NCBI RefSeq assembly: GCF_001642995.1 | Contig: NZ_LOHS01000058.1 | Location: forward strand, 42,522 to 106,521 | DNA: 64,000 nt | From: Streptomyces jeddahensis | GTDB lineage: Bacteria > Actinomycetota > Actinomycetes > Streptomycetales > Streptomycetaceae | Direction: 5' to 3' | Part shown: one piece after another, positions 27,416 to 35,192 of the stretch | Layout of the letters: the number at the start of each line of letters is the position of its first letter | How positions within the stretch are numbered: the first letter of the stretch is position 1 | The notes under the pieces: model-generated | What the model was told of the DNA's origin: nothing | What the model saw: only the letters and a program-made list of their open reading frames with translations | The model's database searches: none | Program-made: the position numbers and the translations under genes

Positions 27416-29053
27416 GTGGACCCGGTGATCGTCGTCGGAGCGGGGCCCGTCGGGCTGACGCTCGCCCTGGCCCTCGCGCGTCACGAGGTCCCCTCCGTCG
27501 TACTCGACGAGGGGCCCGGCAAGGACGAACCGCGGGCCGCGCGGACGGTCGTCCTGCGCGAGGACACCGCCGATCTCGTGGAGCGGCTCGCCGGTGTCTC
27601 GTTCGCGGAGACCGGCGTCCGCTGGTCCGGATGGCGGTCACTGCGGCGCAAGCAGGTGATGCGGCAGATCACCTTCGGCCCCGAGGATCCAGCGCCGCTG
27701 CACCTGCCGCAGCATGTGCTGACCTCCGCCCTGCGCGGCGCCCTCGCCCGCGAGCCGCTCGTGAAGGTGGCGGTGGACAGCCGGCTCGACTCCCTCGAGC
27801 AGGAGACCGCGGGCGTCACGGCGCACACCAAGGGGCCCAAGGGCACGTGGTGGCGCGGCAGTTATCTGGTCGGCTGCGACGGGCCGCGGTCAACGGTGCG
27901 CAAACTCGTCGACATCCGCTTCGCCGGTCGTACGGCCGTCGAGCGGCATGCGGTCGCGGCGCTGCGTACGGAGCTTCCCTGGCCGGGTGAGGCGTTGCTG
28001 CACCGGATGCCACCGTGGCGGCTGGCTGGCAGCGAGGTGACCGCCCGCCCCCTCGCCGTGGGCGCCTGGCGCCTGGACTGGCTGCTCCCGCAGCGCAGCG
28101 AGCTGGTCACACCCGAGTCCCTCGTGGCCCGCATCCGGGAGACTCTGGCGGGCTGGAACGGTGGCAGCACACCGGCGTACGAACTGCTCGACACGGGAGT
28201 CCACACGGTGCACCACCGCCTCGCGCGGCGGTGGCGCAGCTGCCGTGTCTTCCTCGCGGGGGATGCCGCGCATCTGCTCGGCGCGCTGGGCACGCAGGGT
28301 GTGGACGAGGGGTTGCGGGACGCGGACAACCTCGCCTGGAAGCTGGCGCTCGCCTGGCACCACGGGCCGCACGAGGCGCTCCTTGACAGCTACCAGACCG
28401 AGCGGCGCGCGGTCGTCGCCGCCCGGCTGCGGGCCGCCGACCAGTCGCTGCCGATACTGCGCGGCGGCGGGGGTCTGCGCGCCCATCTGCCGGGGACGGC
28501 GCGCGGCCACGACATACTGCTGACGGACGGTCACCTCGGCCGCGGCCCGCTGGGTGCGCCGGCATCCTATGCGGCCTCGCCGCTGGCGCCCGCGCCCTCC
28601 GATTCGGAGGTGGCGGTGGACACGGCTGTCGGCACGCCTGTGGCCGATGTGCGCGTCACCGCGGAGGACGGCTCATCCGTACGGCTGCGGGAGCGCCTCG
28701 GCCGCAACCGGCTCCTCGTCCTGCTGGTCGCACCCGGCACGGGCGTGTGGGAACGGCGGCACTGGATGACGGCCGGGATCATGCCCCGCCTCGCCGCCGC
28801 GGTCACGGCACTGCCGCATCCTGCAGAACTCCTGGTCGGTGAGGGCTATCCGGGCGCGGCGGCCCACACCGTCCTGCTGATCCGCCCCGACGGACACCTG
28901 GTCACGGCGCTGGGCGGGGTGCGCCCAGCCGAGCTGTATGCGGCGGCGGAGGCGACGGTGGGCGGGCCGCGCCTCGGCGGGCCGGCGAGGACCGAGGCCG
29001 ACGAGACCAAGGCGACCGACGAGACCGACGGGGCGGCGGCAGGACCGCGCTGA
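27416..29053 (+). CDS. FAD-dependent aromatic-type monooxygenase (class A)
   Basis: 545 residues. Rossmann motif VIVVGAGPVGLTLALALARH at the extreme N-terminus binds FAD; the second FAD motif FLAGDAAHLLGALGTQGVDE is near residue 280; GCDGPRSTVRK is the DG motif. The C-terminal ~150 residues resemble the thioredoxin-like tail of phenol-hydroxylase types. Hydroxylates an aromatic or polyketide-like substrate using NAD(P)H and O2; substrate not predictable. GTG 27416 follows AGGGGG by 9 nt. An overlapping 18-codon ORF from ATG 27372 in another frame stops at 27428, so the true start may be GTG 27425, coupled to it, or a frame change may have occurred. Apparently monocistronic. Confidence 0.85.
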   Translation: MDPVIVVGAGPVGLTLALALARHEVPSVVLDEGPGKDEPRAARTVVLREDTADLVERLAGVSFAETGVRWSGWRSLRRKQVMRQITFGPEDPAPLHLPQHVLTSALRGALAREPLVKVAVDSRLDSLEQETAGVTAHTKGPKGTWWRGSYLVGCDGPRSTVRKLVDIRFAGRTAVERHAVAALRTELPWPGEALLHRMPPWRLAGSEVTARPLAVGAWRLDWLLPQRSELVTPESLVARIRETLAGWNGGSTPAYELLDTGVHTVHHRLARRWRSCRVFLAGDAAHLLGALGTQGVDEGLRDADNLAWKLALAWHHGPHEALLDSYQTERRAVVAARLRAADQSLPILRGGGGLRAHLPGTARGHDILLTDGHLGRGPLGAPASYAASPLAPAPSDSEVAVDTAVGTPVADVRVTAEDGSSVRLRERLGRNRLLVLLVAPGTGVWERRHWMTAGIMPRLAAAVTALPHPAELLVGEGYPGAAAHTVLLIRPDGHLVTALGGVRPAELYAAAEATVGGPRLGGPARTEADETKATDETDGAAAGPR

Positions 29054-29090
29054 GCCCGACGTCATCACGCGTCCACATGGTTTGGGTGAG

Positions 29091-29119
29091 TTGACCGCTC
29101 CGGGGAGCCATGGTCTACT
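29091..29119 (+). promoter_or_regulatory. promoter of the leaderless cysteine-leader ORF
   Basis: -35 TTGACC at 29091-29096, 17-bp spacer, -10-like TCTACT at 29114-29119. The expected start of transcription, about 7-8 nt on, falls at or one base before the GTG at 29127, so the RNA would begin with the leader ORF. The -10 is imperfect. Confidence 0.55.
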
Positions 29120-29126
29120 CCGGGGC

Positions 29127-29213
29127 GTGACCGACACCGATGTGCGCCTGTGGCGGAGGGTCCACATGGACCTCGTCCGCTATGCGGGCTGCGTGTGTCG
29201 TCCGTCCTGCTGA
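29127..29213 (+). CDS. cysteine-rich leader peptide upstream of cysteine dioxygenase
   Basis: 28 codons beginning with GTG. It ends AGCVCRPSC and then TGA, with three Cys codons in the last seven sense codons. The middle WRRVHMDLVRYAGC matches the RRHVDLxR..C pattern of short leader peptides placed before sulfur-metabolism genes in Streptomyces (family recollection). There is no ribosome site because the promoter predicts a transcript starting at the GTG. In mycobacteria, leaderless ORFs with clustered Cys codons act as cysteine-responsive attenuators of the genes behind them; the same role is inferred for the dioxygenase-rhodanese pair 80 bp downstream. Confidence 0.72.
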   Translation: MTDTDVRLWRRVHMDLVRYAGCVCRPSC

Positions 29214-29230
29214 ATTCGCCTTCCTCTTAC

Positions 29231-29261
29231 GCGCGCGCCCCGCTGATGGGCTGCCGCGCGC
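29231..29261 (+). promoter_or_regulatory. candidate attenuator hairpin
   Basis: gcgcgcg (29231-29237) can pair with cgcgcgc (29255-29261) between the leader-peptide stop and the dioxygenase start. It is short and GC-only. Coupling with ribosome stalling on Cys codons is plausible but not shown. Confidence 0.4.
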
Positions 29262-29292
29262 TTCCACGCGAACGCTCACCAGGACGGTGCCC

Positions 29293-29877
29293 GTGTCTGT
29301 CTCCCGCTCTATCTCCCCCTCCCACTCCCGCTCTGCCGTGGGCTCTGCCTCTGCCGCATACGCCCAGATTGAAGCCCGCGCCCAGGCCCCCACGCAGGCG
29401 GACCTCCTCGACTTCGTACGGCGTACGGCCGCCGACGCCGAACTGATCGCCTCGCTCCCGCTCGACCCGGAGGGGCGCACCTGGGTGCGCCTGGAGGGCC
29501 CCGGTGGCAGCGAAGCCTGGCTGATCGGCTGGCCGCCGGGCACCGGCACCGGCTGGCACGACCACGCCGACTCGGTAGGCGCGTTCCTGACAGCGTCGGG
29601 CGAGCTCAAGGAGAACTCGCTCGCCGCCCGGCTCCCCACGGACGGATGGAAGACCCTCGAGCTCGCCGACGGCGTGGACCGGGAGCGGCGGCTGCCGACC
29701 GGGCAAGGCCGTGCCTTCGGCCGCCACCACGTGCACGAGGTGCTCAACGAGTCCACCGACCAGCACGCGATCTCCGTCCACGCCTACTATCCACCCCTGC
29801 CGCAGATCCGCCGCTACAGCCGTACGGGACAGGTGCTGCGCCTGGAGCAGGTCGAGCGCCCGGAGGACTGGCAGTGA
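29293..29877 (+). CDS. cysteine dioxygenase family protein
   Basis: Cupin iron enzyme expected to oxidise cysteine to cysteine sulfinate, 194 residues. Iron-binding His pair in WHDHADSVGAF and the third His in HHVHEVLNE are present. The tail reads HAYYPPLPQIRRY, typical of bacterial CDO. GTG 29293 has AGGA at 8 nt; the open frame upstream to 29140 overlaps the leader peptide in another frame and has no homology. The stop overlaps the rhodanese start (GTGA), so sulfinate production and sulfur transfer are coupled. The alternative is a 3-mercaptopropionate dioxygenase, which shares this fold. Confidence 0.88.
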   Translation: MSVSRSISPSHSRSAVGSASAAYAQIEARAQAPTQADLLDFVRRTAADAELIASLPLDPEGRTWVRLEGPGGSEAWLIGWPPGTGTGWHDHADSVGAFLTASGELKENSLAARLPTDGWKTLELADGVDRERRLPTGQGRAFGRHHVHEVLNESTDQHAISVHAYYPPLPQIRRYSRTGQVLRLEQVERPEDWQ

Positions 29878-30326
29878 GCGACGCGACCGAAGTGAGCAAA
29901 GCGACCCAAGTGAGCGACGCGATCGAAGAGCCAGAAGTGCAAGTGCCGGTCGGCATCGACGAGTTGCTGCAGCGGGTGCGCGCGGGCTACGTGCGGATCG
30001 AGGCCCGGGAGGCGTACGACGCCGCCCAGTTGGGCGAGGCCCTGCTGGTCGACATCCGGTACGCGTCCCTGCGCGAGCGCGACGGACTGATCCCCGGCGC
30101 GCTCGTCATCGAGCGGAACGAACTGGAGTGGCGGCTTGACCCCCAGGGCAGCCACCGCGTCCCCGAGGCCGAGAGCCATGACCTGCGGGTGGTGGTGATC
30201 TGCAACGAGGGCTACGCCTCGAGCCTGGCGGCCGCGTCCCTGCACCAGCTGGGGCTCCACCGGGCCACCGATCTGGTCGGCGGATTCCAGGCGTGGAAGG
30301 CGGCGGGGCTCCCGGTGACGTCGTAG
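29874..30326 (+). CDS. rhodanese-like sulfurtransferase
   Basis: 150 residues, one rhodanese domain. LLVDIRYASLRERDGLIPGA gives the conserved start; the active loop is VVICNEGYASSLAA with the persulfide-forming Cys, and the end is GGFQAWKAAGLPV. The first ~25 residues are Ser/Asp/Glu rich and variable. Starts at GTG 29874 inside the dioxygenase stop, so translationally coupled. Probably handles sulfane sulfur arising during cysteine breakdown (inference from pairing). Confidence 0.88.
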   Translation: MSDATEVSKATQVSDAIEEPEVQVPVGIDELLQRVRAGYVRIEAREAYDAAQLGEALLVDIRYASLRERDGLIPGALVIERNELEWRLDPQGSHRVPEAESHDLRVVVICNEGYASSLAAASLHQLGLHRATDLVGGFQAWKAAGLPVTS

Positions 30327-30353
30327 GGCGCTGCCGGCGACCTCGTCGGGAGC

Positions 30354-31088
30354 CTAAAACCCCTCGTCCTCGAGGAACTCCGTGTCGTCGCCCTCCTCCT
30401 CCAGCGCCTGCCGGACCACTCGCAGGGCCATTCCCTCGGGGTATCCCTTGCGGGCGAGCATGCCCGCAAGGCGTCGGAGCCGTTTGTCGCGGTCGAGACC
30501 GCGCGTGGTGCGCAGCTTGCGGGCGACGAGCTCACGTGCGGTGGCCTCCTCCTGCTCGGAGTCGAGCTGGGCGACGGCCTCCTCGATCAGCGTGGAGTCC
30601 ACGCCCTTGGTCCGCAGCTCCTGCGCTAGCGCCCGCCGGGCGAGTCCACGGCCGTGGTGCCGGGACTCCACCCAGGCGTCCGCGAACGCGCTGTCGTTGA
30701 TCAGTCCGACTTCCTCGAACCGCGACAGCACCTCCTCCGCCACGTCATCCGGGATCTCCCGCTTGCGCAGGGCGTCCGCCAGCTGCTTGCGCGTGCGCGG
30801 AGTCCCGGTGAGCAGGCGCAGGCAGATCGCCCGCGCCTGCTCAGCCGGGTCCCCAGGCGGCCCCCCGTTCTCGGCCCTCGACGAGGCCGGGGAGCCGCTG
30901 TCCTGGTGACCGGATCCGCCGCGCCTCCGACGGCCGCCGCCCACGGATCGTCCATCGCGGCGGCTGCCTTCGCCGAAGCCGCCGCTCGGACCGCCGCCAC
31001 CTGGGCCGGCGCCCCCGCCGCCCCGGCCCGCCGGATCGTCCGGCCCTGTGGAATCGGCGTGCTCAGGCCAGTCGGTCCTCCGGGTCAC
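30354..31088 (-). CDS. recX: regulatory protein RecX
   Basis: Modulates RecA filaments, 244 residues. The first ~75 residues are a Gly/Arg/Asp-rich disordered extension; the RecX fold follows as three helical repeats (AICLRLLTGTPRTRKQLAD, then INDSAFADAWVESRHHGRG and LARKGYPEGMALRVVRQAL). GTG 31088 is only 3 bp after the recA stop, so the two are co-translated. It ends before the convergent rhodanese gene, 27 bp apart. Confidence 0.94.
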   Translation of the reverse strand: MTRRTDWPEHADSTGPDDPAGRGGGGAGPGGGGPSGGFGEGSRRDGRSVGGGRRRRGGSGHQDSGSPASSRAENGGPPGDPAEQARAICLRLLTGTPRTRKQLADALRKREIPDDVAEEVLSRFEEVGLINDSAFADAWVESRHHGRGLARRALAQELRTKGVDSTLIEEAVAQLDSEQEEATARELVARKLRTTRGLDRDKRLRRLAGMLARKGYPEGMALRVVRQALEEEGDDTEFLEDEGF

Positions 31089-31091
31089 GGG

Positions 31092-32216
31092 TCAGCTCTT
31101 GGCCGCCGTGGCCTTGGACTTCGCGGCCTTGGCAGCCGGGGCGGGCACCGACTTCGAGGCCTCGTCCGCGGCTGCGGTGACCGCGGCGTCCGTACCCGGC
31201 TCGGCCGTCGGCTCCTCCGGCTTCACACCGACGCCCAGCTTCTCCTTGATCTTCTTCTCGATCTCGTTGGCGAGGTCGGGGTTGTCCTTCAGGAAGTTGC
31301 GGGCGTTCTCCTTGCCCTGGCCGAGCTGGTCGCCCTCGTACGTGTACCAGGCGCCCGCCTTGCGGACGAAGCCGTGCTCCACGCCCATGTCGATCAGGCC
31401 GCCTTCGCGGCTGATGCCCTGGCCGTAGAGGATGTCGAACTCGGCCTGCTTGAAGGGCGGCGCGACCTTGTTCTTGACGACCTTGCAGCGGGTGCGGTTG
31501 CCGACCGCGTCCGTGCCGTCTTTCAGGGTCTCGATGCGGCGGATGTCGATACGCACCGAGGCGTAGAACTTCAGCGCCCGGCCACCCGTCGTCGTCTCGG
31601 GGGAGCCGAACATCACACCGATCTTCTCGCGGAGCTGGTTGATGAAGATCGCCGTGGTCTTCGACTGGTTGAGCGCGCTGGTGATCTTCCGGAGCGCCTG
31701 GCTCATCAGACGGGCCTGCAGACCCACGTGCGAGTCGCCCATCTCGCCCTCGATCTCCGCACGGGGCACCAGGGCCGCGACGGAGTCGATGACGATCAGG
31801 TCGAGCGCGCCGGAGCGGACCAGCATGTCCACGATCTCCAGGGCCTGCTCGCCGTTGTCCGGCTGGGAGAGGATCAGGTTGTCGATGTCGACGCCCAGCT
31901 TCCTCGCGTACTCGGGGTCGAGGGCGTGCTCCGCGTCCACGAAGGCCACCTGGCCGCCGGCCTTCTGGGCGTTCGCCACCGCGTGCAGCGTCAGGGTCGT
32001 CTTACCGGAGGACTCCGGTCCGTAGATCTCCACCACTCGGCCGCGCGGCAGGCCACCGACGCCGAGGGCCACGTCGAGTGCGGTCGACCCGGTCGGGATG
32101 ACCTCGATGGGCTCCCTCGACCGCTCGCCCATGCGCATCACGGCGCCCTTGCCGAATTGCCGTTCAATCTGTGCGAGCGCGGCGTCGAGCGCCTTCTCGC
32201 GGTCGGTTCCTGCCAT
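31092..32216 (-). CDS. recA: recombinase A
   Basis: DNA strand-exchange ATPase and co-protease, 374 residues. Walker [28 protein letters not shown], Walker [14 protein letters not shown]2 region [20 protein letters not shown]. The C-terminal tail is Ala/Lys-rich ([14 protein letters not shown]), as in other streptomycetes. ATG 32216 follows GGTGGA; the open frame upstream to 32411 crosses the promoter. Transcribed with recX from a DNA-damage promoter at 32260-32282. Confidence 0.98.
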   Translation of the reverse strand: MAGTDREKALDAALAQIERQFGKGAVMRMGERSREPIEVIPTGSTALDVALGVGGLPRGRVVEIYGPESSGKTTLTLHAVANAQKAGGQVAFVDAEHALDPEYARKLGVDIDNLILSQPDNGEQALEIVDMLVRSGALDLIVIDSVAALVPRAEIEGEMGDSHVGLQARLMSQALRKITSALNQSKTTAIFINQLREKIGVMFGSPETTTGGRALKFYASVRIDIRRIETLKDGTDAVGNRTRCKVVKNKVAPPFKQAEFDILYGQGISREGGLIDMGVEHGFVRKAGAWYTYEGDQLGQGKENARNFLKDNPDLANEIEKKIKEKLGVGVKPEEPTAEPGTDAAVTAAADEASKSVPAPAAKAAKSKATAAKS

Positions 32217-32436
32217 GGGTTCCACCCGGTTTGCTTGAGTCGATCGCTTCACGTCAAAGACGCTAACGCCTGCCACTGACAATGCGCTCCGACGCCTGCC
32301 CGGCCTGTGGATAACTTCGGTGAATCCGCGGGAATCCGCCGGGATTTCGCCCCAGCTAGCACCGCCGGGCACTCCATAAGAATGGATGTTCGATTTTGGT
32401 GTCAAGCGCAACGCCGCGGCCCGCCGCCGGCGCAGC
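32217..32436. other. recA upstream region (start of a 511-bp gene-free stretch, 32217-32727)
   Basis: The stretch from the recA start to the VOC gene holds the recA damage promoter (32260-32282), a LexA-box-like GAATGGATGTTC at 32380-32391 (one mismatch to GAAC-N4-GTTC), and from 32437 the left end of the relic element. Confidence 0.6.
32260..32282 (-). promoter_or_regulatory. RecA-NDp-type DNA damage promoter of recA
   Basis: On the minus strand the sequence reads TTGTCAGTGGC, then six bases, then TAGCGT. This matches the actinobacterial LexA-independent damage promoter (TTGTCAGTGGC-N6-TAGNNT) activated through PafBC in mycobacteria. It lies about 45 bp before the recA ATG. Confidence 0.85.
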
Positions 32437-33346
32437 TGTCCTGTGCCACTGAACCTTGAGCGTGCGCCAGCGAACCTTGATGGATGCGAGTCCGTGTCAG
32501 CGAAGCTCGAGTGGCACGAACGGCAGGTTCGCTATCAGGAGGTGGGATGAGACACGCGGACCGCCGTTGACAGGCCAGAACGCGTCTCTCAGGTCGGGCC
32601 ACCATGACCGAGCACCACTCGCCACGCGGCAGCCCGGCGGCGGACCGGCGCACCGCCGCGCATGCCCGCCGCGGCGGCGGGTACGACCCTCCCGTACGGG
32701 GGAGTCGCGGAAGCGACAGGAACGAGGGTGTCGGAAGTGATTCGAAAGCTGCAGGCGGTCGCGCTGGACTGCGCCGATCCGGTACGGCTCCCGGAGTTCT
32801 ACGCGGATCTGCTCGGCGGCCGGGTGGTCGCGGACCCGGAAGATCCCGACTGGGTCGAGGTGCACGGGTTCGAGGGAACGCCGCTGGCCTGCCAGCGGGT
32901 GGACGGCTACCGGCCGCCCGAATGGCCCGGCCAGCAGCACCCGCAGCAGCTCCACCTGGACTTCGACGTCGACGACCTCGACGGGGAGGAGAAGCGGGCG
33001 CTCACCCTCGGCGCGACCGTGCTGGAGCGGACGGACCAGCTTCGCCCGGAGGCGAACTGGCGGGTCTACGCGGACCCGGCCGGCCATCCGTTCTGCCTCT
33101 GCCTCCACTGAGTCCACCGGGCCCACCGCAGCCACTGAGGCGGCGACAGGAGTCGGCGGGCGGGGACTGCGACTCCGCGTTCGATCAGCCAGGCGCAGCC
33201 CAGATGAGGACTTTCCAACCACTGAAGGCGCAATTCGCTACCACTTCGCGCAATTCGACCGCGAGCAGGACGTCGCCCGTCCCTCAGAGTGACCCAGGCC
33301 ACTCAAACTTCGGTGACACGCGCTCAACGTTCGGTGACACAGGACA
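32437..33346. mobile_element. probable relic insertion element with imperfect terminal inverted repeats
   Basis: The left end from 32437 and the right end read back from 33346 both begin TGTCCTGTG and agree at 35 of 44 positions. Each end carries internal short repeats (CCACTGAACCTTGA at 32446, CCAGCGAACCTTGA at 32467; CACCGAACGTTGAG and CACCGAAGTTTGAG on the right). Such multi-repeat TG..CA ends are typical of IS21-like elements. Flanks are GCAGC and ACAGC, a possible decayed 5-bp target duplication. No transposase is left; the interior holds a VOC gene. After a GGAGGTGGG, ATG 32547 opens a frame of only seven codons. Confidence 0.6.
32728..33111 (+). CDS. VOC-family (glyoxalase-like) protein
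   Basis: 127 residues with the vicinal oxygen chelate pattern: KLQAVALDCADPVRLPEFYA, HLDFDVDDLDGEEKRALTLG, and VYADPAGHPFCLCL at the end. The His and Glu positions of glyoxalase I are not both present, so it may be a binding or resistance-type protein rather than an enzyme. GTG 32728 has AGGA at 6 nt; GTG 32737 is an alternative in the same frame. It is enclosed by the inverted repeats of the relic element, so it may be a passenger gene, or the element may have lost its core around it. Base composition is like the surrounding chromosome. Confidence 0.78.
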   Translation: MSEVIRKLQAVALDCADPVRLPEFYADLLGGRVVADPEDPDWVEVHGFEGTPLACQRVDGYRPPEWPGQQHPQQLHLDFDVDDLDGEEKRALTLGATVLERTDQLRPEANWRVYADPAGHPFCLCLH

Positions 33347-33510
33347 ACAGCGAGCTCGAACCGCCCAGCACGCTGACCCGGCCAACCGGACACCACAAGC
33401 CCGGTCTCACCGCGCCCCGCCACGGCCGAAGCCCGTCGTCTGCGCAGCGAGCCCGGCGCCGCCCCGGGCGCTACGGCCGCGCCCCGCCTCTCACGCCACT
33501 CCCGCGCCCG
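33112..33510. other. 399-bp gap with right end of relic element
   Basis: Holds direct repeats gcgcaattcg at 33228 and 33248 and the right terminal repeat ending at 33346. No gene or promoter is apparent in 33347-33510; the sequence is Pro-codon-like and anti-sense to nothing recognisable. Confidence 0.5.
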
Positions 33511-34818
33511 TCAATGCTCCGGCCCCCTCCCACTCGCCGACGCAGTGGGCGGCTCCGCCGGGTCCGCCGCAGTCGCCCCTTCAGTACGTCCCCTCGGTCC
33601 CACCGGCCCGCTCTGCCGCTGCAGCAACCGCCACACGCGCGTGGGGACCAGCTCCGAGCCGCGGCGTCGGTGGCCGTGCACGCGCGGGTCGTCCGTGACG
33701 GCGTACCGCTTCACATACGCCCCCAGGAAGGCCTGCAGCGTCGCCGCCGCCGGGATGGCGATCAGCGCGCCGACCGCACCGAGCAGCGCCGTGCCGGCGA
33801 TGACCGAGCCGAAGGCGACGGCCGGATGGATGTCCACGCTCTTCGCGGTCAGCTTCGGCTGCAGCAGGTAGTTCTCGAACTGCTGGTAGAACACCACGAA
33901 GACCAGCACCCACAGCGCATACCAGGGGTCGACGGTGAAGGCGATCAGCATCGGCACGGCACCGGCGAGGTACGTGCCGATCGTCGGGATGAACTGCGAC
34001 ACCAGCCCCACCCAGACCGCGAGCGCGGGCGCGTAGGGCACTTCCAGCACCTCGAGCAGGATGTAGTGCGCGATGCAGGAGATCAGTGCCATCAGGCCGC
34101 GCGAGTACAGATAGCCGCCGGTCTTGTCGACGGCTATCTCCCAGGCGCGCAGCACCTCGGCCTGCTTGGCGGGCGGCAGTACGGAGCACAGCGCGCGCCG
34201 CAGCCGTGGCCCGTCGGCGGCGAAGTAGAACGAGAACAACAGGATGGTCAGCAGCTGGAAGAGGCCGCCCAGCACCTGCGCGGACACGTCCAGTACGCCG
34301 CTCGCGCCGTTCTGCACGTACTTCTGGAGCCAGTCGGAGTGGACCAGGTTGTTCTGTATCTCGACCCGGCTCAGGTCCGTATTGAAGCTCGAATTGATCC
34401 AGTTGATCACCGAGTCGAGATACTTCGGGAACTCCTCGACCATGCTCACTATCTGGCCGGCGAGCATCGAGCCGAGCAGCGTAACGAAACCGGCACTCGC
34501 TATCAGCACAGCGAGGAAGACCAGCCCGGTGGCCGCGCCCCGGCGCATGCCGTGCCCGGCCATCCAGCTCACCGCGGGCTCCACGGCAAGGGCCAGGAAG
34601 AACGCGATCAGGATGTTGATCAGCAGTCCGGTCAGCTGGTGGAACGCCCACGTACCCAGCTGGAAGCAGGCGACAAGAGCCAGGGCGAGCACCATGGCGC
34701 GCGGCAGCCAGCGCGGCATGCTGGCGCGCCCGGCCGGGCGCCCCGCCGTCTCGTGCGGGGGCGTGCCGAGCGCAGCCGTGTCCGTGTCCACCTGTGCGGT
34801 GTCGTCCGTCGATGCCAC
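33511..34818 (-). CDS. AI-2E family (PerM-like) transporter
   Basis: Integral membrane protein of ~435 residues, with about eight helices: AMVLALALVACFQLGTW, LLINILIAFFLALAVEP, GLVFLAVLIASAGFVTLLGS, LLTILLFSFYFAADG, LAVWVGLVSQFIPTIGTYLA and others, plus the large soluble loop between helices 3 and 4 typical of the family. Conserved QFIPTIGTYLAG and PVGALIAIPAAA-like ends. Family members export small molecules or ions; substrate unknown. The start is uncertain: the frame opens at TTG 34893, GTG 34818 is used here, and neither has a clear ribosome site. The C-terminal 60 residues are Arg/Gly/Pro rich. Confidence 0.87.
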   Translation of the reverse strand: MASTDDTAQVDTDTAALGTPPHETAGRPAGRASMPRWLPRAMVLALALVACFQLGTWAFHQLTGLLINILIAFFLALAVEPAVSWMAGHGMRRGAATGLVFLAVLIASAGFVTLLGSMLAGQIVSMVEEFPKYLDSVINWINSSFNTDLSRVEIQNNLVHSDWLQKYVQNGASGVLDVSAQVLGGLFQLLTILLFSFYFAADGPRLRRALCSVLPPAKQAEVLRAWEIAVDKTGGYLYSRGLMALISCIAHYILLEVLEVPYAPALAVWVGLVSQFIPTIGTYLAGAVPMLIAFTVDPWYALWVLVFVVFYQQFENYLLQPKLTAKSVDIHPAVAFGSVIAGTALLGAVGALIAIPAAATLQAFLGAYVKRYAVTDDPRVHGHRRRGSELVPTRVWRLLQRQSGPVGPRGRTEGATAADPAEPPTASASGRGPEH

Positions 34819-34918
34819 CGAGCCAGTGTCGCCCAAGCCACCGACAATCGGCTCCGGGCCCGTCTTCTTCTGGCTTGTCAGCGCCCCTCCCAAGGTCCAG
34901 TCAACGCAGCCCGGCCGG

Positions 34919-35113
34919 TCAGCGCCTTTCGGCCGGCAGGTCCATCGCGCTGCAGACCGCGCGCCACACGTCCTTGGCCTCCCAGCCGGCGTCCAGGGCC
35001 TGATGCACCGTGCGCCCGCCGAGTTCCGACATCACGTGGTCGCGCGCGAAGGAGTCGGCGTACGCCTCGCCGAAGTGCTCGACCATTCGCTGCCAGAAGA
35101 CCGTCAACCGCAT
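34919..35113 (-). CDS. DUF3046 family protein
   Basis: 64 residues: LTVFWQRMVEHFGEAYADSF, then LGGRTVHQALDAGWEAKDVW and RAVCSAMDLP. This small actinobacterial family is regularly found near recA/recX. No biochemical role is known. ATG 35113 has GGAAGC close upstream. It lies 101 bp from the transporter on the same strand. Confidence 0.88.
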   Translation of the reverse strand: MRLTVFWQRMVEHFGEAYADSFARDHVMSELGGRTVHQALDAGWEAKDVWRAVCSAMDLPAERR

Positions 35114-35192
35114 GCTTCCAGTATCCCGCCCCTGAGAGTGCAGCCGTGTCCGGGAGGCTTGCTGGTACCGCTTTCCGTCCTACGGTCGGAAC

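Noticed and set aside
29140..29292. Upstream extension of cysteine dioxygenase to ATG 29140
   Set aside because: It overlaps the leader peptide in a different frame, lacks a ribosome site, and gives non-family sequence; GTG 29293 has AGGA.
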